A DNA stretch of 48,344 bases from Flavobacteriaceae bacterium (GTDB lineage Bacteria > Bacteroidota > Bacteroidia > Flavobacteriales > Flavobacteriaceae), in NCBI GenBank assembly GCA_020854235.1, contig JADZFW010000041.1:1-48344 (forward strand). The letters run 5' to 3'. Positions 8,999-18,500 of the stretch are shown one piece after another. Every line of letters starts with the position of its first letter. Position 1 is the first letter of the stretch. Under the pieces are notes generated by a model, which was given only the letters and a program-made list of their open reading frames with translations, had not been told where the DNA came from and made no database searches. The position numbers and the translations under genes were made by a program.

Positions 8999-10057
8999 TT
9001 AACCCAAAATTTCAGTTATATATTTGATTAAAGGCTGTTGTCTTTTTAATAATCCATATTTTAAAACAATTCTTTCTCTAACAATTGTTTTATCTTTATA
9101 ATTAGATTGCAAATTTATTAATATCAATTTTAGATCATTAGCATCTTTTTTATGTAAAATATAACCTGAGCCACCGATAATATCAGGTATTCCGGCTACA
9201 TTACTACCAATTGGGATACAACCACATAACATCGCTTCACACAATGCATTTGGAAACCCTTCTGAGAGTGACAATTGTAAATAATACTCATGACTATTGT
9301 ATATTTCTAATAATTCATCATGAGCAACATTAGGAAGAATTTTAAGATTTGTTGGGCAATCCTTTAACAACTTAACCTTTCCAACTATTGTGAATTGAAA
9401 TTTTGGAAAGTTTTCAGCCATTTCTACAATTAAATCGACGCCTTTTAGAAAATAACCTGTTTCATTTATTGCGGTTGTAACAGTTAAAAAAGAATGTTTT
9501 GGACGATTATGATTAGTTATGACCCATTTATCTGTATCAAAACCATTTACTACTTCAATTATAGGAGTTTGGATACTTGGGACAAAAGCCTTAATACCTT
9601 GTAATGAATATTTTAAAGAAGTATAAGTATATTTATTGAAAATCAAACTTTTGTGAACGGGTAAAATAAGACTAGCATTTTTAAAGGAGTAACGCGTAAA
9701 CCATCCTAAAATATTTTTAGAATGTGCTCCATATTTTATTTCAGGCATTTTAACACAATCTGTTCCGATAGCAATAATAACCAATGGGGTTTTTGTAATT
9801 TTATTCCAAACAGAAGGTAGAAAGCTAAGATAACCTGAAGATTGTGTTACTATAACATCAATTTTTTTAAAATTGAGAAATAAAAAAAAGAGTTGTTTAA
9901 TAAAGGCAAAAGGTAATTTCCATTTTTTATTGGTATTAAAATGGTAATTGATAACTTGAAAATCATTAGACAGTAAAAATATATCTCTTTTCACAAAACT
10001 TGATAACGAAACATACATCATTATCAAAATGGGTTTATTATTTTTGCCGTCTGTCAT
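8999..10057 (-). CDS. Glycosyltransferase, GT4-like
   Basis: The 352-residue product has a GT-B layout. The acceptor-side N-terminal half contains YVSLSSFVKRDIFLLS and VIVTQSSGYLSFLP; the nucleotide-sugar C-terminal half has VNGFDTDKW, FTIVGKV and the retaining GT4 signature SLSEGFPNALCEAMLCGCIP (the E-x7-E pair). It would transfer an activated sugar in the cytoplasm, most likely for a surface polysaccharide or glycan. It is AT-rich like the neighbouring 6.4-8.9 kb genes and divergent from the glycosyltransferase at 10181. Donor and acceptor are unknown. A -7 box lies only 7 nt upstream of the ATG. Confidence 0.85.
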   Translation of the reverse strand: MTDGKNNKPILIMMYVSLSSFVKRDIFLLSNDFQVINYHFNTNKKWKLPFAFIKQLFFLFLNFKKIDVIVTQSSGYLSFLPSVWNKITKTPLVIIAIGTDCVKMPEIKYGAHSKNILGWFTRYSFKNASLILPVHKSLIFNKYTYTSLKYSLQGIKAFVPSIQTPIIEVVNGFDTDKWVITNHNRPKHSFLTVTTAINETGYFLKGVDLIVEMAENFPKFQFTIVGKVKLLKDCPTNLKILPNVAHDELLEIYNSHEYYLQLSLSEGFPNALCEAMLCGCIPIGSNVAGIPDIIGGSGYILHKKDANDLKLILINLQSNYKDKTIVRERIVLKYGLLKRQQPLIKYITEILG

Positions 10058-10064
10058 ATGGACG

Positions 10065-10072
10065 CAAATATA
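10065..10072 (-). promoter_or_regulatory. -7 box (TATATTTG on the minus strand) very close to a start codon
   Basis: CAAATATA on the plus strand gives TATATTTG on the minus strand, ending 7 nt before the glycosyltransferase ATG at 10057. If used, the transcript would be nearly leaderless. No -33 element was found. Confidence 0.3.
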
Positions 10073-10180
10073 ATTCTATTTTAAGAATTTTGAATGTATA
10101 TTTCTAAAATACATCTTCTAATTCTGATTGAATTTGCATTCTAAATGTCTCTGAAACCGATAATTGAATAAAGAATTTAC

Positions 10181-11446
10181 ATGGCATTAAAAGCCCTTAT
10201 CATCACTTACTATTGGCCGCCTGCAGGAGGAAGTGGCGTACAACGTTGGTTGTATTTCGTCAAATATCTTCGCAACAACGGTATTGAACCTGTAGTTTTT
10301 ACGGTTGAAAATCCAAAATATCCCATTACTGATAAAAGTTTGGAAAGCCAAATTCCAGAAGGAATCGAAATCTTGCGCCAGAAAATATGGGAACCCGGAC
10401 AAATGGTTTCAAAAAACAAAAATACCGGAAGTGGATTTTTACCCGAAAAACCTACTTTGATTCAAAAGTTCAAACATTATATAAGAGCCAATTTTTTCAT
10501 TCCCGATGCTAGAAAGTTTTGGATCAATCCTTCTAGTAAAAAAATCATACAATACCTCCAAAAAAATCCTGTTGATTGGATAATTACTACGGGTCCTCCT
10601 CATTCTGTTCATTTGATTGGAAAAAAAGTAAAAGAAAAAACAGGTGTAAAATGGTTGGCTGATTTTCGAGATCCTTGGACAGAAATAGACTATTTTCATC
10701 ATTTACCTTTGACTCAAAAGAGTAAAGCTCGACATTTGGAACTAGAAACCGAAGTTTTACAAAAAGCCGATCAGGTGACTGTTGTGAGCAATACCATGAA
10801 AAGTCAATTTGAGAAAATAAATCCCAATTGTACGGTTATTACCAATGGTTTTGACGATGCCAATGTCTCAGAAGCTCCAGAAATGGACAAACCATTTACG
10901 CTCACACACATCGGAATGCTCAATGCCGACCGCAATCCCATTCTTTTGTGGGAGGTTTTAGCTGAAATGTTAGAAGAAAATGAGGATTTTGAATCTAGTG
11001 TTCAAATCAATCTGGTAGGTCATATAGCAGATGAAGTACGCAACAGCATACGTTTGTATAATCTGGAGCGTTTTGTCAATTATACCCAATATTTACCAAG
11101 TCATGCTGTAGCCGCATTTCAAATGAAAAGTCAGGTTTTGTTACTGATAATCAATAATGTTCCCAGTGCCAAAACCATTATCACCGGTAAAGTATATGAA
11201 TATTTGAGATCCAAGAGACCCATTTTGGCCATTGCGCCAACTGATGGAGATCTGGCAGACATTATTGACCATACGCAATCGGGTATTGTTGTGGATTTTG
11301 ACGATAAAGAAGGACTCAAACAAGGACTTGACTTATATTTCAAACACTTTATGAAAAATCAATTGAAAATTGAATCGATAAATGTGGAAAAATTTCATCG
11401 CAAAAATCTTACAATTCAATTAGCTGAACTGCTTAAAAAAGCGTAA
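10181..11446 (+). CDS. Glycosyltransferase, GT-B fold
   Basis: The 421-residue product begins MALKALIITYYWPPAGGSGV, the glycine-rich N-terminal loop typical of Bacteroidota group 1 glycosyltransferases. A central DFRDPWTEIDYFHHLP segment follows, and a C-terminal donor-binding half with VYEYLRSKRPILAIAPTDGDLADII. It probably acts in surface polysaccharide or lipid-linked glycan assembly in the cytoplasm. It is not in an operon with the divergent glycosyltransferase on its left; a small TPR-like membrane gene follows. Family assignment is strong, substrate is not. Confidence 0.87.
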   Translation: MALKALIITYYWPPAGGSGVQRWLYFVKYLRNNGIEPVVFTVENPKYPITDKSLESQIPEGIEILRQKIWEPGQMVSKNKNTGSGFLPEKPTLIQKFKHYIRANFFIPDARKFWINPSSKKIIQYLQKNPVDWIITTGPPHSVHLIGKKVKEKTGVKWLADFRDPWTEIDYFHHLPLTQKSKARHLELETEVLQKADQVTVVSNTMKSQFEKINPNCTVITNGFDDANVSEAPEMDKPFTLTHIGMLNADRNPILLWEVLAEMLEENEDFESSVQINLVGHIADEVRNSIRLYNLERFVNYTQYLPSHAVAAFQMKSQVLLLIINNVPSAKTIITGKVYEYLRSKRPILAIAPTDGDLADIIDHTQSGIVVDFDDKEGLKQGLDLYFKHFMKNQLKIESINVEKFHRKNLTIQLAELLKKA

Positions 11447-11543
11447 TTTTGAACCTGCTTACCGTTAGAAAGATTGGTTTTTTTTATTTAATCTCAGTAG
11501 ATTATCGACAAACTCAACCCTATTCTTTCAGTAATCTAAAAGG

Positions 11544-11579
11544 AAATCTTAAATCATAAAATCGTAAATCTAAAATAAA
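11544..11579. repeat. Degenerate tandem heptamers upstream of a start codon
   Basis: Units AAATCTT, AAATCAT, an 8-base AAAATCGT, AAATCTA and AAATAAA run to within three bases of the ATG at 11583. The pattern parallels the heptamers ending at the MerR start. Confidence 0.55.
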
Positions 11580-11582
11580 AAT

Positions 11583-12098
11583 ATGTTTCACAAATACATC
11601 AAAATAGCGTTAGCCGTTCTCATTACAGCATGGGCAGTATACGAATTTACGCAAGGTCATATCGGAATGGGAATTATGTACATTCTATTGGCAGGCGTAG
11701 TTGTCTTTTTTTACTTTAAAAATGAAATGCTGCTTTTGGCTTTTTTAAGAGTTAGAAAACAAGATTTTGCCGGAGCCAATAAATGGTTGGACAAAATTAA
11801 AAACCCAAGTAGTGCTTTGATTCGCAAACAAGAAGGTTACTTCAATTTGATGAAAGGCATCATGACTTCTCAAACCAACTTGAACGAATCTGAAAAATAT
11901 TTGAAAAATGCACTCAAATTAGGTTTGAGTATGAATCATGACATTGCTATGGCAAAATTGCAGTTGGCAGGAATAGCTATGACCAAAAGACGCAAACGAG
12001 AAGCTACAGAATTACTCAATGAAGCCAAAAAATTGGATAAATACAATATGCTCACCGATCAAATCAAGATGTTTAAAGAGCAATTGAAGAAAATTTAA
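11583..12098 (+). CDS. Small membrane protein with TPR-like cytoplasmic helices
   Basis: The 171-residue product has two N-terminal membrane helices (about residues 5-22 and 27-46). About 120 residues of helical repeats follow that look like two to three TPR units: DFAGANKWLDKIKNPSSALI, then LNESEKYLKNALKLG, then KRKREATELLNEAKKLDK. TPR segments usually mediate protein contacts. No enzymatic motif is visible. It converges on murF, with a shared terminator between them. The family is recognised in outline only; no specific partner can be named. Confidence 0.75.
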   Translation: MFHKYIKIALAVLITAWAVYEFTQGHIGMGIMYILLAGVVVFFYFKNEMLLLAFLRVRKQDFAGANKWLDKIKNPSSALIRKQEGYFNLMKGIMTSQTNLNESEKYLKNALKLGLSMNHDIAMAKLQLAGIAMTKRRKREATELLNEAKKLDKYNMLTDQIKMFKEQLKKI

Positions 12099-12120
12099 TA
12101 AACAATTTTGATATAAGTTT

Positions 12121-12157
12121 AAACGTAGGTTGAGCAATCTTCCTACGTTTTATTTTT
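12121..12157. terminator. Bidirectional terminator between the TPR-like gene and murF
   Basis: A 9-bp stem AAACGTAGG/CCTACGTTT with a 12-base loop is flanked by A and T runs on both sides, between convergent genes. Confidence 0.7.
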
Positions 12158-13415
12158 AAAACAATTCCAAAACTCTTTCCAAAGCCATACCTCTAGAACC
12201 CTTTATCAAAACAGTTTGATTTTGAAAATCTGATTTTTTAAAATGGTTTTTAAAGTCTTCAAAGGTATTAAAACTGATTGCTGTTTTGCGTTGTGTAGCA
12301 TAAAATCGGGTTCCAATCAAAAAGATGTGGTGAAATGAAAATTGTTCGATATTATCTACCAATTTCTGATGTTCGGACATACTACTTTCTCCTAACTCAA
12401 ACATATCACCCAAGATAACTACTTTATCAGACACACCACCTTTTGTAAAATTATCCAATGCTGCCTGCATACTACTTGGATTGGCATTATAAGCATCTAG
12501 AATAATTTTGCAATATCCTTGATCAATTAATTGGGAGCGTTTATTGTCCGGTTTAAAAGATTCAATAGCGGTTTTGATATCAGTGATGTTTATCCCAAAA
12601 TGTAAACCTATACTGATTGCTGCAGCAATATTGGCAACGTTGTATTGTCCGACTAATTGGGTACGAATCACGACTTGATCAACCTGAACAACTACAAACT
12701 CAGAATCTTCATCAACCAACTGCACATCACGAAGTAAAATCCGCTTATGATCTTTTGTTCGTGACATTTGATTCAAATCATTGGGGTTTACAAAAGCAAT
12801 ACCATCATTTGAATGTAGAAAATCGTATAATTCAGATTTGGCTTTAACTACACCTTCGAGTGAACCAAATCCTTCCAAATGCGCTTTGCCAAAATTGGTA
12901 ATATACCCATAATCCGGAGAGGCAATATGGCAAAGTGATTTGATTTCACCAAAATGATTAGCACCCATTTCAACAATACCCATTGCTGTCTCTTCACGCA
13001 TGGAAAGTAAGGTCAAAGGTACTCCAATGTGGTTGTTGAGGTTTCCTTTGGTTGCAACCGTTTCATATCTTTTAGACAATACGATATGAATCAATTCTTT
13101 GGTTGTCGTTTTACCATTACTACCGGTCAATCCAATGATGGGCAAATTGAGATATTTTCGATGATAAGAGGCTAATTCTTGCAAAGTTTGTAAAACATTT
13201 TCAACCAAAATATATTGAGATTGGTCTTGCCAAAACGCTACATTATCCATAACCACATAAGAAGCGCCTTTGTCAATGGCATCCATTGCAAAAGCATTGG
13301 CATCAAAATTTTCTCCTTTTAAAGCAAAGAACATACTATCGGGAATGATATTTCGAGTATCAGTTGAAATAGCTTTTTTTTGTAAAAAAAGTTGGTGTAA
13401 ATCTTTTATTTCCAT
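12156..13415 (-). CDS. murF: UDP-N-acetylmuramoyl-tripeptide--D-alanyl-D-alanine ligase
   Basis: MurF adds D-Ala-D-Ala to the peptidoglycan precursor in the cytoplasm, using ATP. The 419-residue product shows the Mur ligase order: a substrate-binding N-terminal domain (STDTRNIIPDSMFFALKGEN, FDANAFAMDAIDKGA), the P-loop GLTGSNGKTTTKE (Lys about residue 102), EMGANHFGEI, and a C-terminal domain with ILDAYNANPSSMQAAL and VILGDMFELGE. The frame allows a start three codons earlier; MEIKDLHQLF at 13415 is preferred. It lies directly downstream of gldJ on the same strand, as in many Flavobacteriia, but with a terminator hairpin between them. Confidence 0.96.
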   Translation of the reverse strand: MEIKDLHQLFLQKKAISTDTRNIIPDSMFFALKGENFDANAFAMDAIDKGASYVVMDNVAFWQDQSQYILVENVLQTLQELASYHRKYLNLPIIGLTGSNGKTTTKELIHIVLSKRYETVATKGNLNNHIGVPLTLLSMREETAMGIVEMGANHFGEIKSLCHIASPDYGYITNFGKAHLEGFGSLEGVVKAKSELYDFLHSNDGIAFVNPNDLNQMSRTKDHKRILLRDVQLVDEDSEFVVVQVDQVVIRTQLVGQYNVANIAAAISIGLHFGINITDIKTAIESFKPDNKRSQLIDQGYCKIILDAYNANPSSMQAALDNFTKGGVSDKVVILGDMFELGESSMSEHQKLVDNIEQFSFHHIFLIGTRFYATQRKTAISFNTFEDFKNHFKKSDFQNQTVLIKGSRGMALERVLELF

Positions 13416-13433
13416 AATGAGCATATCTAGTAT

Positions 13434-13464
13434 AAAAAAACCTCACCACTAGTAAGTGATGAGG
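13434..13464 (-). terminator. Intrinsic terminator of gldJ
   Basis: On the minus strand a 10-bp stem (CCTCATCACT pairing with AGTGGTGAGG, one G-U) is followed by seven T residues. It lies 24 bp after the gldJ stop and only 19 bp before the murF start. Confidence 0.75.
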
Positions 13465-13487
13465 CTTCATATCAATATTCTTGATTG

Positions 13488-15176
13488 TTATTTTTTAGTT
13501 TTACTTGGATAAGGTTTTCTTCTGTCATTAGACATTGGTCCTAATCGATCCATAGCACAACGGAATCCGATGTAATTGGTAGCTGAATACTGTGGTAAAT
13601 ATCTTCTTTGAGCCGGATCCAACCAATATTCTCTATCTCTCCAAGAACCACCTTTGTAAACTCGGGTTTTATCACTAACTAAAGTTCTGCGTTCTTTATC
13701 GTCATAAATTTGTCTTCTCATCCCACCTTCTCCAATTTCTTTAGGAATAATAGGGTGATTGTACATACGTGGTTGTACTTCAAGTTCATCTTCGTCTTTG
13801 TCATATAAACGAGTTGAAGCAATATCTCCGTCTTTAAAATCTACGTTATAAGATTTTTCATAATTATTACGCATGAATGCATCTCTTTTAGTAATCGGCA
13901 CATACATAATTTCACCCGGTAAATCGGAAGGAACAATTTTGCCATTATCCAATGTATCATAATTGATAGAAGCATAATCGGCAATAACCACTCTACCTTC
14001 ACGATCGATTTTAGGTTTGGAAAACACATTACCACGATAATAATTGAAGTCATTGGCTTCTGTATCGATAATAGGTCTGTAAACATCAGATACCCATTCT
14101 GCAACGTTACCAGACATATCATATAAACCAAATGCATTGGCTGGGTATGATTTAATAGCAATCGTAATATCGGCACCATCATTGGTCCAACCAGATACAC
14201 CGCTATAGTCCCCTTTAGCTAATTTGTAGTTAGCCAATTGGTCTCCTTGTGATTTAGATGATTTGTTTCGGGTATATCTACCATTCCAAGGGAATTTTTT
14301 ACGACCTGCTAAATTATTGTATTCTCTATTTTCAGAATTGGCTTTGGCTGCAAATTCCCATTCCGTTTCGGTAGGAAGTCTAAATTTGGGCATTAAAATT
14401 CCGTCAGACGTTTTAACGTGTCTTCCTTGGAATTCGCCTCTGCCACCACTTCTAGAATCTCCTCTTTTTCTAGGTTCCTTGCTAGGTAATCCTTTTTTGT
14501 AAATCGTTGAATCACCATCAAACAAAAAAGTAGGATCCAATAAATAGGTATCGGTAACAAAATGATCTTTACCTTCTACATTCAACGAATCCAAGTTGAA
14601 TAAGTTTTTCAAAACTCCTTTATCCATCAAGATTTTTTCATTGACTCGGTCGGTACGCCATTTACAATACTCAACAGCTTGTACCCAACTAACTCCAACT
14701 ACAGGATAATTGGCATAGGATGGATGACGTAAATAGGTTTCAGTCAATGATTCATTAAATCCTAAACGATCTCTCCATACCAAAGTATCAGGAAGAGCTG
14801 CTTCGAAAATGTATTTGTAATTTTCGTTGTCTTTAGGAAATACTTTTTCCAACCATTCCAAATAGAAAATATATTCCTGGTTGGAAACCTCAGCTTCGTC
14901 CATGTAGAATGAACGAACTTGTTGTTGCATTGGGGTAGTATTCCAATCAAACATCACATCATCTTGTACGTGACCCATTGTGAAAGTACCACCTTCTATT
15001 AAGACCATTCCGGGGGGAGTTTTTTGACCTTTATATTGCTTATCAGCAGAAAAACCTGCAGCGGCTTTATCTTTGCTAGTCCATCCGGTCAATGAACCTT
15101 TGCTGGATTTACCACCGCAACTAATCAAAGTTGTGGCAACTAATGCAATAACAGTCAATTTTGAAAGAAATCTCAT
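13488..15176 (-). CDS. gldJ: Gliding motility/T9SS lipoprotein GldJ
   Basis: The 562-residue product has a lipoprotein signal (MRFLSKLTVIALVATTLISC, acylated Cys20). An SUMF1/formylglycine-generating-enzyme-like fold follows, spread over the rest: PPGMVLIEGGTFTMGH, EVSNQEYIFYLEWL, YPVVGVSWVQAVEYCKWRTD, RLPTETEWEFAAKA, FGLYDMSGNVAEWVSDVY, and VYKGGSWRDREYWLDPAQRR with GFRCAMDR. In Flavobacterium GldJ is an outer-membrane-associated lipoprotein needed for gliding and for T9SS function, thought to act structurally rather than as an oxidase. The neighbours murF and, divergently, porU-porV-cdd reproduce the known flavobacterial order, which strengthens the call. Confidence 0.95.
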   Translation of the reverse strand: MRFLSKLTVIALVATTLISCGGKSSKGSLTGWTSKDKAAAGFSADKQYKGQKTPPGMVLIEGGTFTMGHVQDDVMFDWNTTPMQQQVRSFYMDEAEVSNQEYIFYLEWLEKVFPKDNENYKYIFEAALPDTLVWRDRLGFNESLTETYLRHPSYANYPVVGVSWVQAVEYCKWRTDRVNEKILMDKGVLKNLFNLDSLNVEGKDHFVTDTYLLDPTFLFDGDSTIYKKGLPSKEPRKRGDSRSGGRGEFQGRHVKTSDGILMPKFRLPTETEWEFAAKANSENREYNNLAGRKKFPWNGRYTRNKSSKSQGDQLANYKLAKGDYSGVSGWTNDGADITIAIKSYPANAFGLYDMSGNVAEWVSDVYRPIIDTEANDFNYYRGNVFSKPKIDREGRVVIADYASINYDTLDNGKIVPSDLPGEIMYVPITKRDAFMRNNYEKSYNVDFKDGDIASTRLYDKDEDELEVQPRMYNHPIIPKEIGEGGMRRQIYDDKERRTLVSDKTRVYKGGSWRDREYWLDPAQRRYLPQYSATNYIGFRCAMDRLGPMSNDRRKPYPSKTKK

Positions 15177-15559
15177 GTGTGTATAAATGTTAGAATTTAA
15201 AAAGTCGAATTTCGTGTAAATTATTTAATATCAATTGAATGCAAAATGATATAAAATCGATTAATACCTGTGTCAAACTTAATTTAGTCAAATTGAAAAT
15301 GACATTATTACAACGTGGCACAAACTATAATATTGTACCATCCTTGTGAAAAATCATCACAATTTGAGCGACGCAATTTACAATAAATCTTTTTTTAAAC
15401 AAGTATTTTATAAATTTTAATAGAAATGATTGTAAATTTTATTGAATAACGTTTCTTTTCCCTTTTTATTATTTAATATTGTCCTTGATTTCATTAAATA
15501 ATATATTCAAAAAAACTGCGTTTTAAGTGTATTAAAATATAGCCTGACTTTGACTTACT
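15177..15559. other. Divergent promoter region between gldJ and porU
   Basis: This is 383 bp of AT-rich sequence without a credible open frame. On the minus strand TAAGTTTG (15274-15281) fits the -7 consensus for gldJ, 98 nt from its start. On the plus strand only a one-mismatch TAATATTG (15474-15481) precedes porU. No hairpin or repeat array is seen. Confidence 0.5.
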
Positions 15560-18500
15560 ATGATTATGTCCGATAAATTTCTGTTTACAAAATATCATGT
15601 TCTAATACTTATTTGTTTGGCGTTAGCTCCATCCATATTTGCTCAGGAAACTCTGAATAAAAAATTTCAGTTGCAATGGCTGAAACCTCAAAAAATAACA
15701 CTAAATGCCGGAAAAACGATCAGTCTTCCACTTATAAATACCGCCCATATTGATACCGAACGTCTTATCCCATTTTATTTTACCCAATGGGAAGTTCCGT
15801 TAAATATGGAAATTCAAAATTTTGAATTAAGAAATATAGTATATGAAAATATTTCATCTGTTGATTTACTCGATATAAATCCGGAATCGATTCCTACGAT
15901 ACCTGAAGTAAAATTGGATGCAGTTTCTACACGTCAAATTTCAGAAGCCTTTTTGACAGTTATTCCATTGGTTAAAGATGGCAATCAATTTAAAAAAATG
16001 ATTTCATTTGAAGTTTATTATACTTTGGAAAATACTAATCATAAAGGAAAGGAAATAAAATCAACAAATAATTCGGTTTTAGCAACAGGTACGTGGTATA
16101 AAATTGCGGTTGACACTTCTGGAGTATACAAGTTAGATCGTTCATTCTTAAACGATTTGGGAATCAAAACCAACCAGATTAATCCTCAAAATATTCAAAT
16201 ATTTGGAAATGGAGGAGCGCTCTTACCATACAGAATTGGTGATTTCAGACATGATGACTTACAAGAAAATGCCATATATATTGAAGGAGAAGAAGATGGG
16301 GAGTTTGATTCTGGAGACTTTATTCTGTTTTATGCCAAAGGTCCAGAGTCTTGGAAACACAATAATACAACTGAATCATTAAGTCATGTTAGAAATATTT
16401 ACGATGACAAAGCTTACTATTTCATACATGTCGGTTCTAGCCCTGGAAAAAGAATTCAAAACGCCTCTTTGGTTGAAGGATCTCCTGTGTTAACACTTCA
16501 AAATTTTGACGATTATTGGGTTTATGAAAAAGATACTCGCAACTTGTTTGCTGCAGGCCAGCAATGGTTGGGTGAAAGTTTTGACATTCAAAATCAGAGA
16601 ACCTTTACGCATACATTTCCCAACTTGGACACTAGTATTCCCATTAGAGTAAAGGTAGTAGCTGCAGGAATTTCTTCCAGCAATACTTCCTTTCAATTGG
16701 CTGTTAATGGAAGCAATCTTTCAAATTTTAACATCAACTCCGTTTCGGGTCATACCTTGGCGATGAATGGTCAAACACAAGCTTCGACTACGGTTGGAAA
16801 TGAGCAAATCAGTCTATCACTTCAATTCAACAATGGTGGAAATTCAAGTGCCAAAGCATATTTGGATTATATTGAAATCATAGGTAAACGCAATTTGATT
16901 GTTGGTAATAAGCAATTTGTTTTCAGAAATTTTGCAACCCTAAACACTACTGGAATTATCAATTTTCAAATCCAAAATGCAACCAACATCTTTAAACTAT
17001 GGGATGTAACCGATCCCATCAACGTCAGCAACATATCCAATCAAGGAACTGGTGGTAGTTATACTTTCAACACTTTAGGCGGTCAACTTAAAGAATTTGT
17101 TATCGTTAATTCTCAAGATTACTATACGCCTTCTCGCCCATCAGATTATAGAGTACAAAATCAAAATTTACATGGATTAAGTGATGTTGATTATCTCATT
17201 ATTACCGATGAAAGTTTTACTGATGAAGCGGAAACATTAGCTCAATACCATCGATCACAATCAGGTTTAACAGTAGAAATCATCCCTTTGCATCAAATAT
17301 ACAATGAATTTGGTTCAGGATCCAAGGATATTACTGCCATTCGGGATTTTGTTAGACATGTATATCTCAATTCACCTTTACGATTAAAATACATTTTATT
17401 GTATGGTGATGCCAGTTTTGATTTTAAAAACATCAGCAATCAGACTGCCAGTGTAGTCCCTGCGTTTGAATCCATTAATAGCTTTGATATGACCAGTTCA
17501 TTTGTCACCGATGACTTTTACGGAATTGTAAGTGACATGAATGAAGGTGATTTAGACGGTTATTTCAGTCAAACACAAGATGTAGCTGTATCTCGAATTC
17601 CATTTAATACGGCTCAAGAAGCCCAAGCAATCAATGCTAAATTATTGAATTATTTTCATTCCAATTCTTTGGGTGATTGGCGCAACGAAGTATTAATGAT
17701 AGCCGATGACAGTGATGCCTATTCTGATGAAACTTTACAAATCAGTCAAGAATCGTTGGCTGACAATGTCAAGTTAAACAAACCTTTGGTCAATGTTAAA
17801 AAATTGTGGATGGATGCTTATGTGCAAGAAGTTACGGCAGGTGGATCTCGTTACCCTCAAGTGAATAATGAAATTAACAATCAAATTGAAAAAGGAGTAT
17901 TACTGATTGATTACTTTGGACATGGTGGTGAAGATGGCTTATCGGCTGAACGAATCATAGAAACGGGTCAAATCGAAAACTGGGCCAATATGGACAACTT
18001 GAATTTACTAACTGTTATTTCCTGTGAATTTGCCAGATTTGACAATCCCTACCGACCCAATACAGCAGGCGAATTGGTTATAAGAAATCCCAATGGTAGT
18101 GCTGCACATGAAATTGCTACAGCTCGAGAAGTTTTCATCAATATCGGTCAATATTTCAACCATAATTTAGTTCCCCGATTATTAGAATACACCGACAATT
18201 CATTTAGCATATCAGATCATTTGAGAATGAGTAAAAACTCAAGTATTAGTAGCAAACAGCGATATTTTATTTTTTCATTTGGAGATCCTGCTATGAAACT
18301 AGCTTTACCAAAACCTGATGTAAGGTTGACTCACATGAACGGGACACCAGTAACCCAATCTTTGGATACCATCAAGGCTTTGTCTCATATTTCATTTGAC
18401 GGGATAGTAACTTTGAGTAATGGTAATATTGATTCCAATTTTAACGGAGAGGTTTATTTAACGGTATTTGACAAACCCATGGATAGACAGACATTAAATA

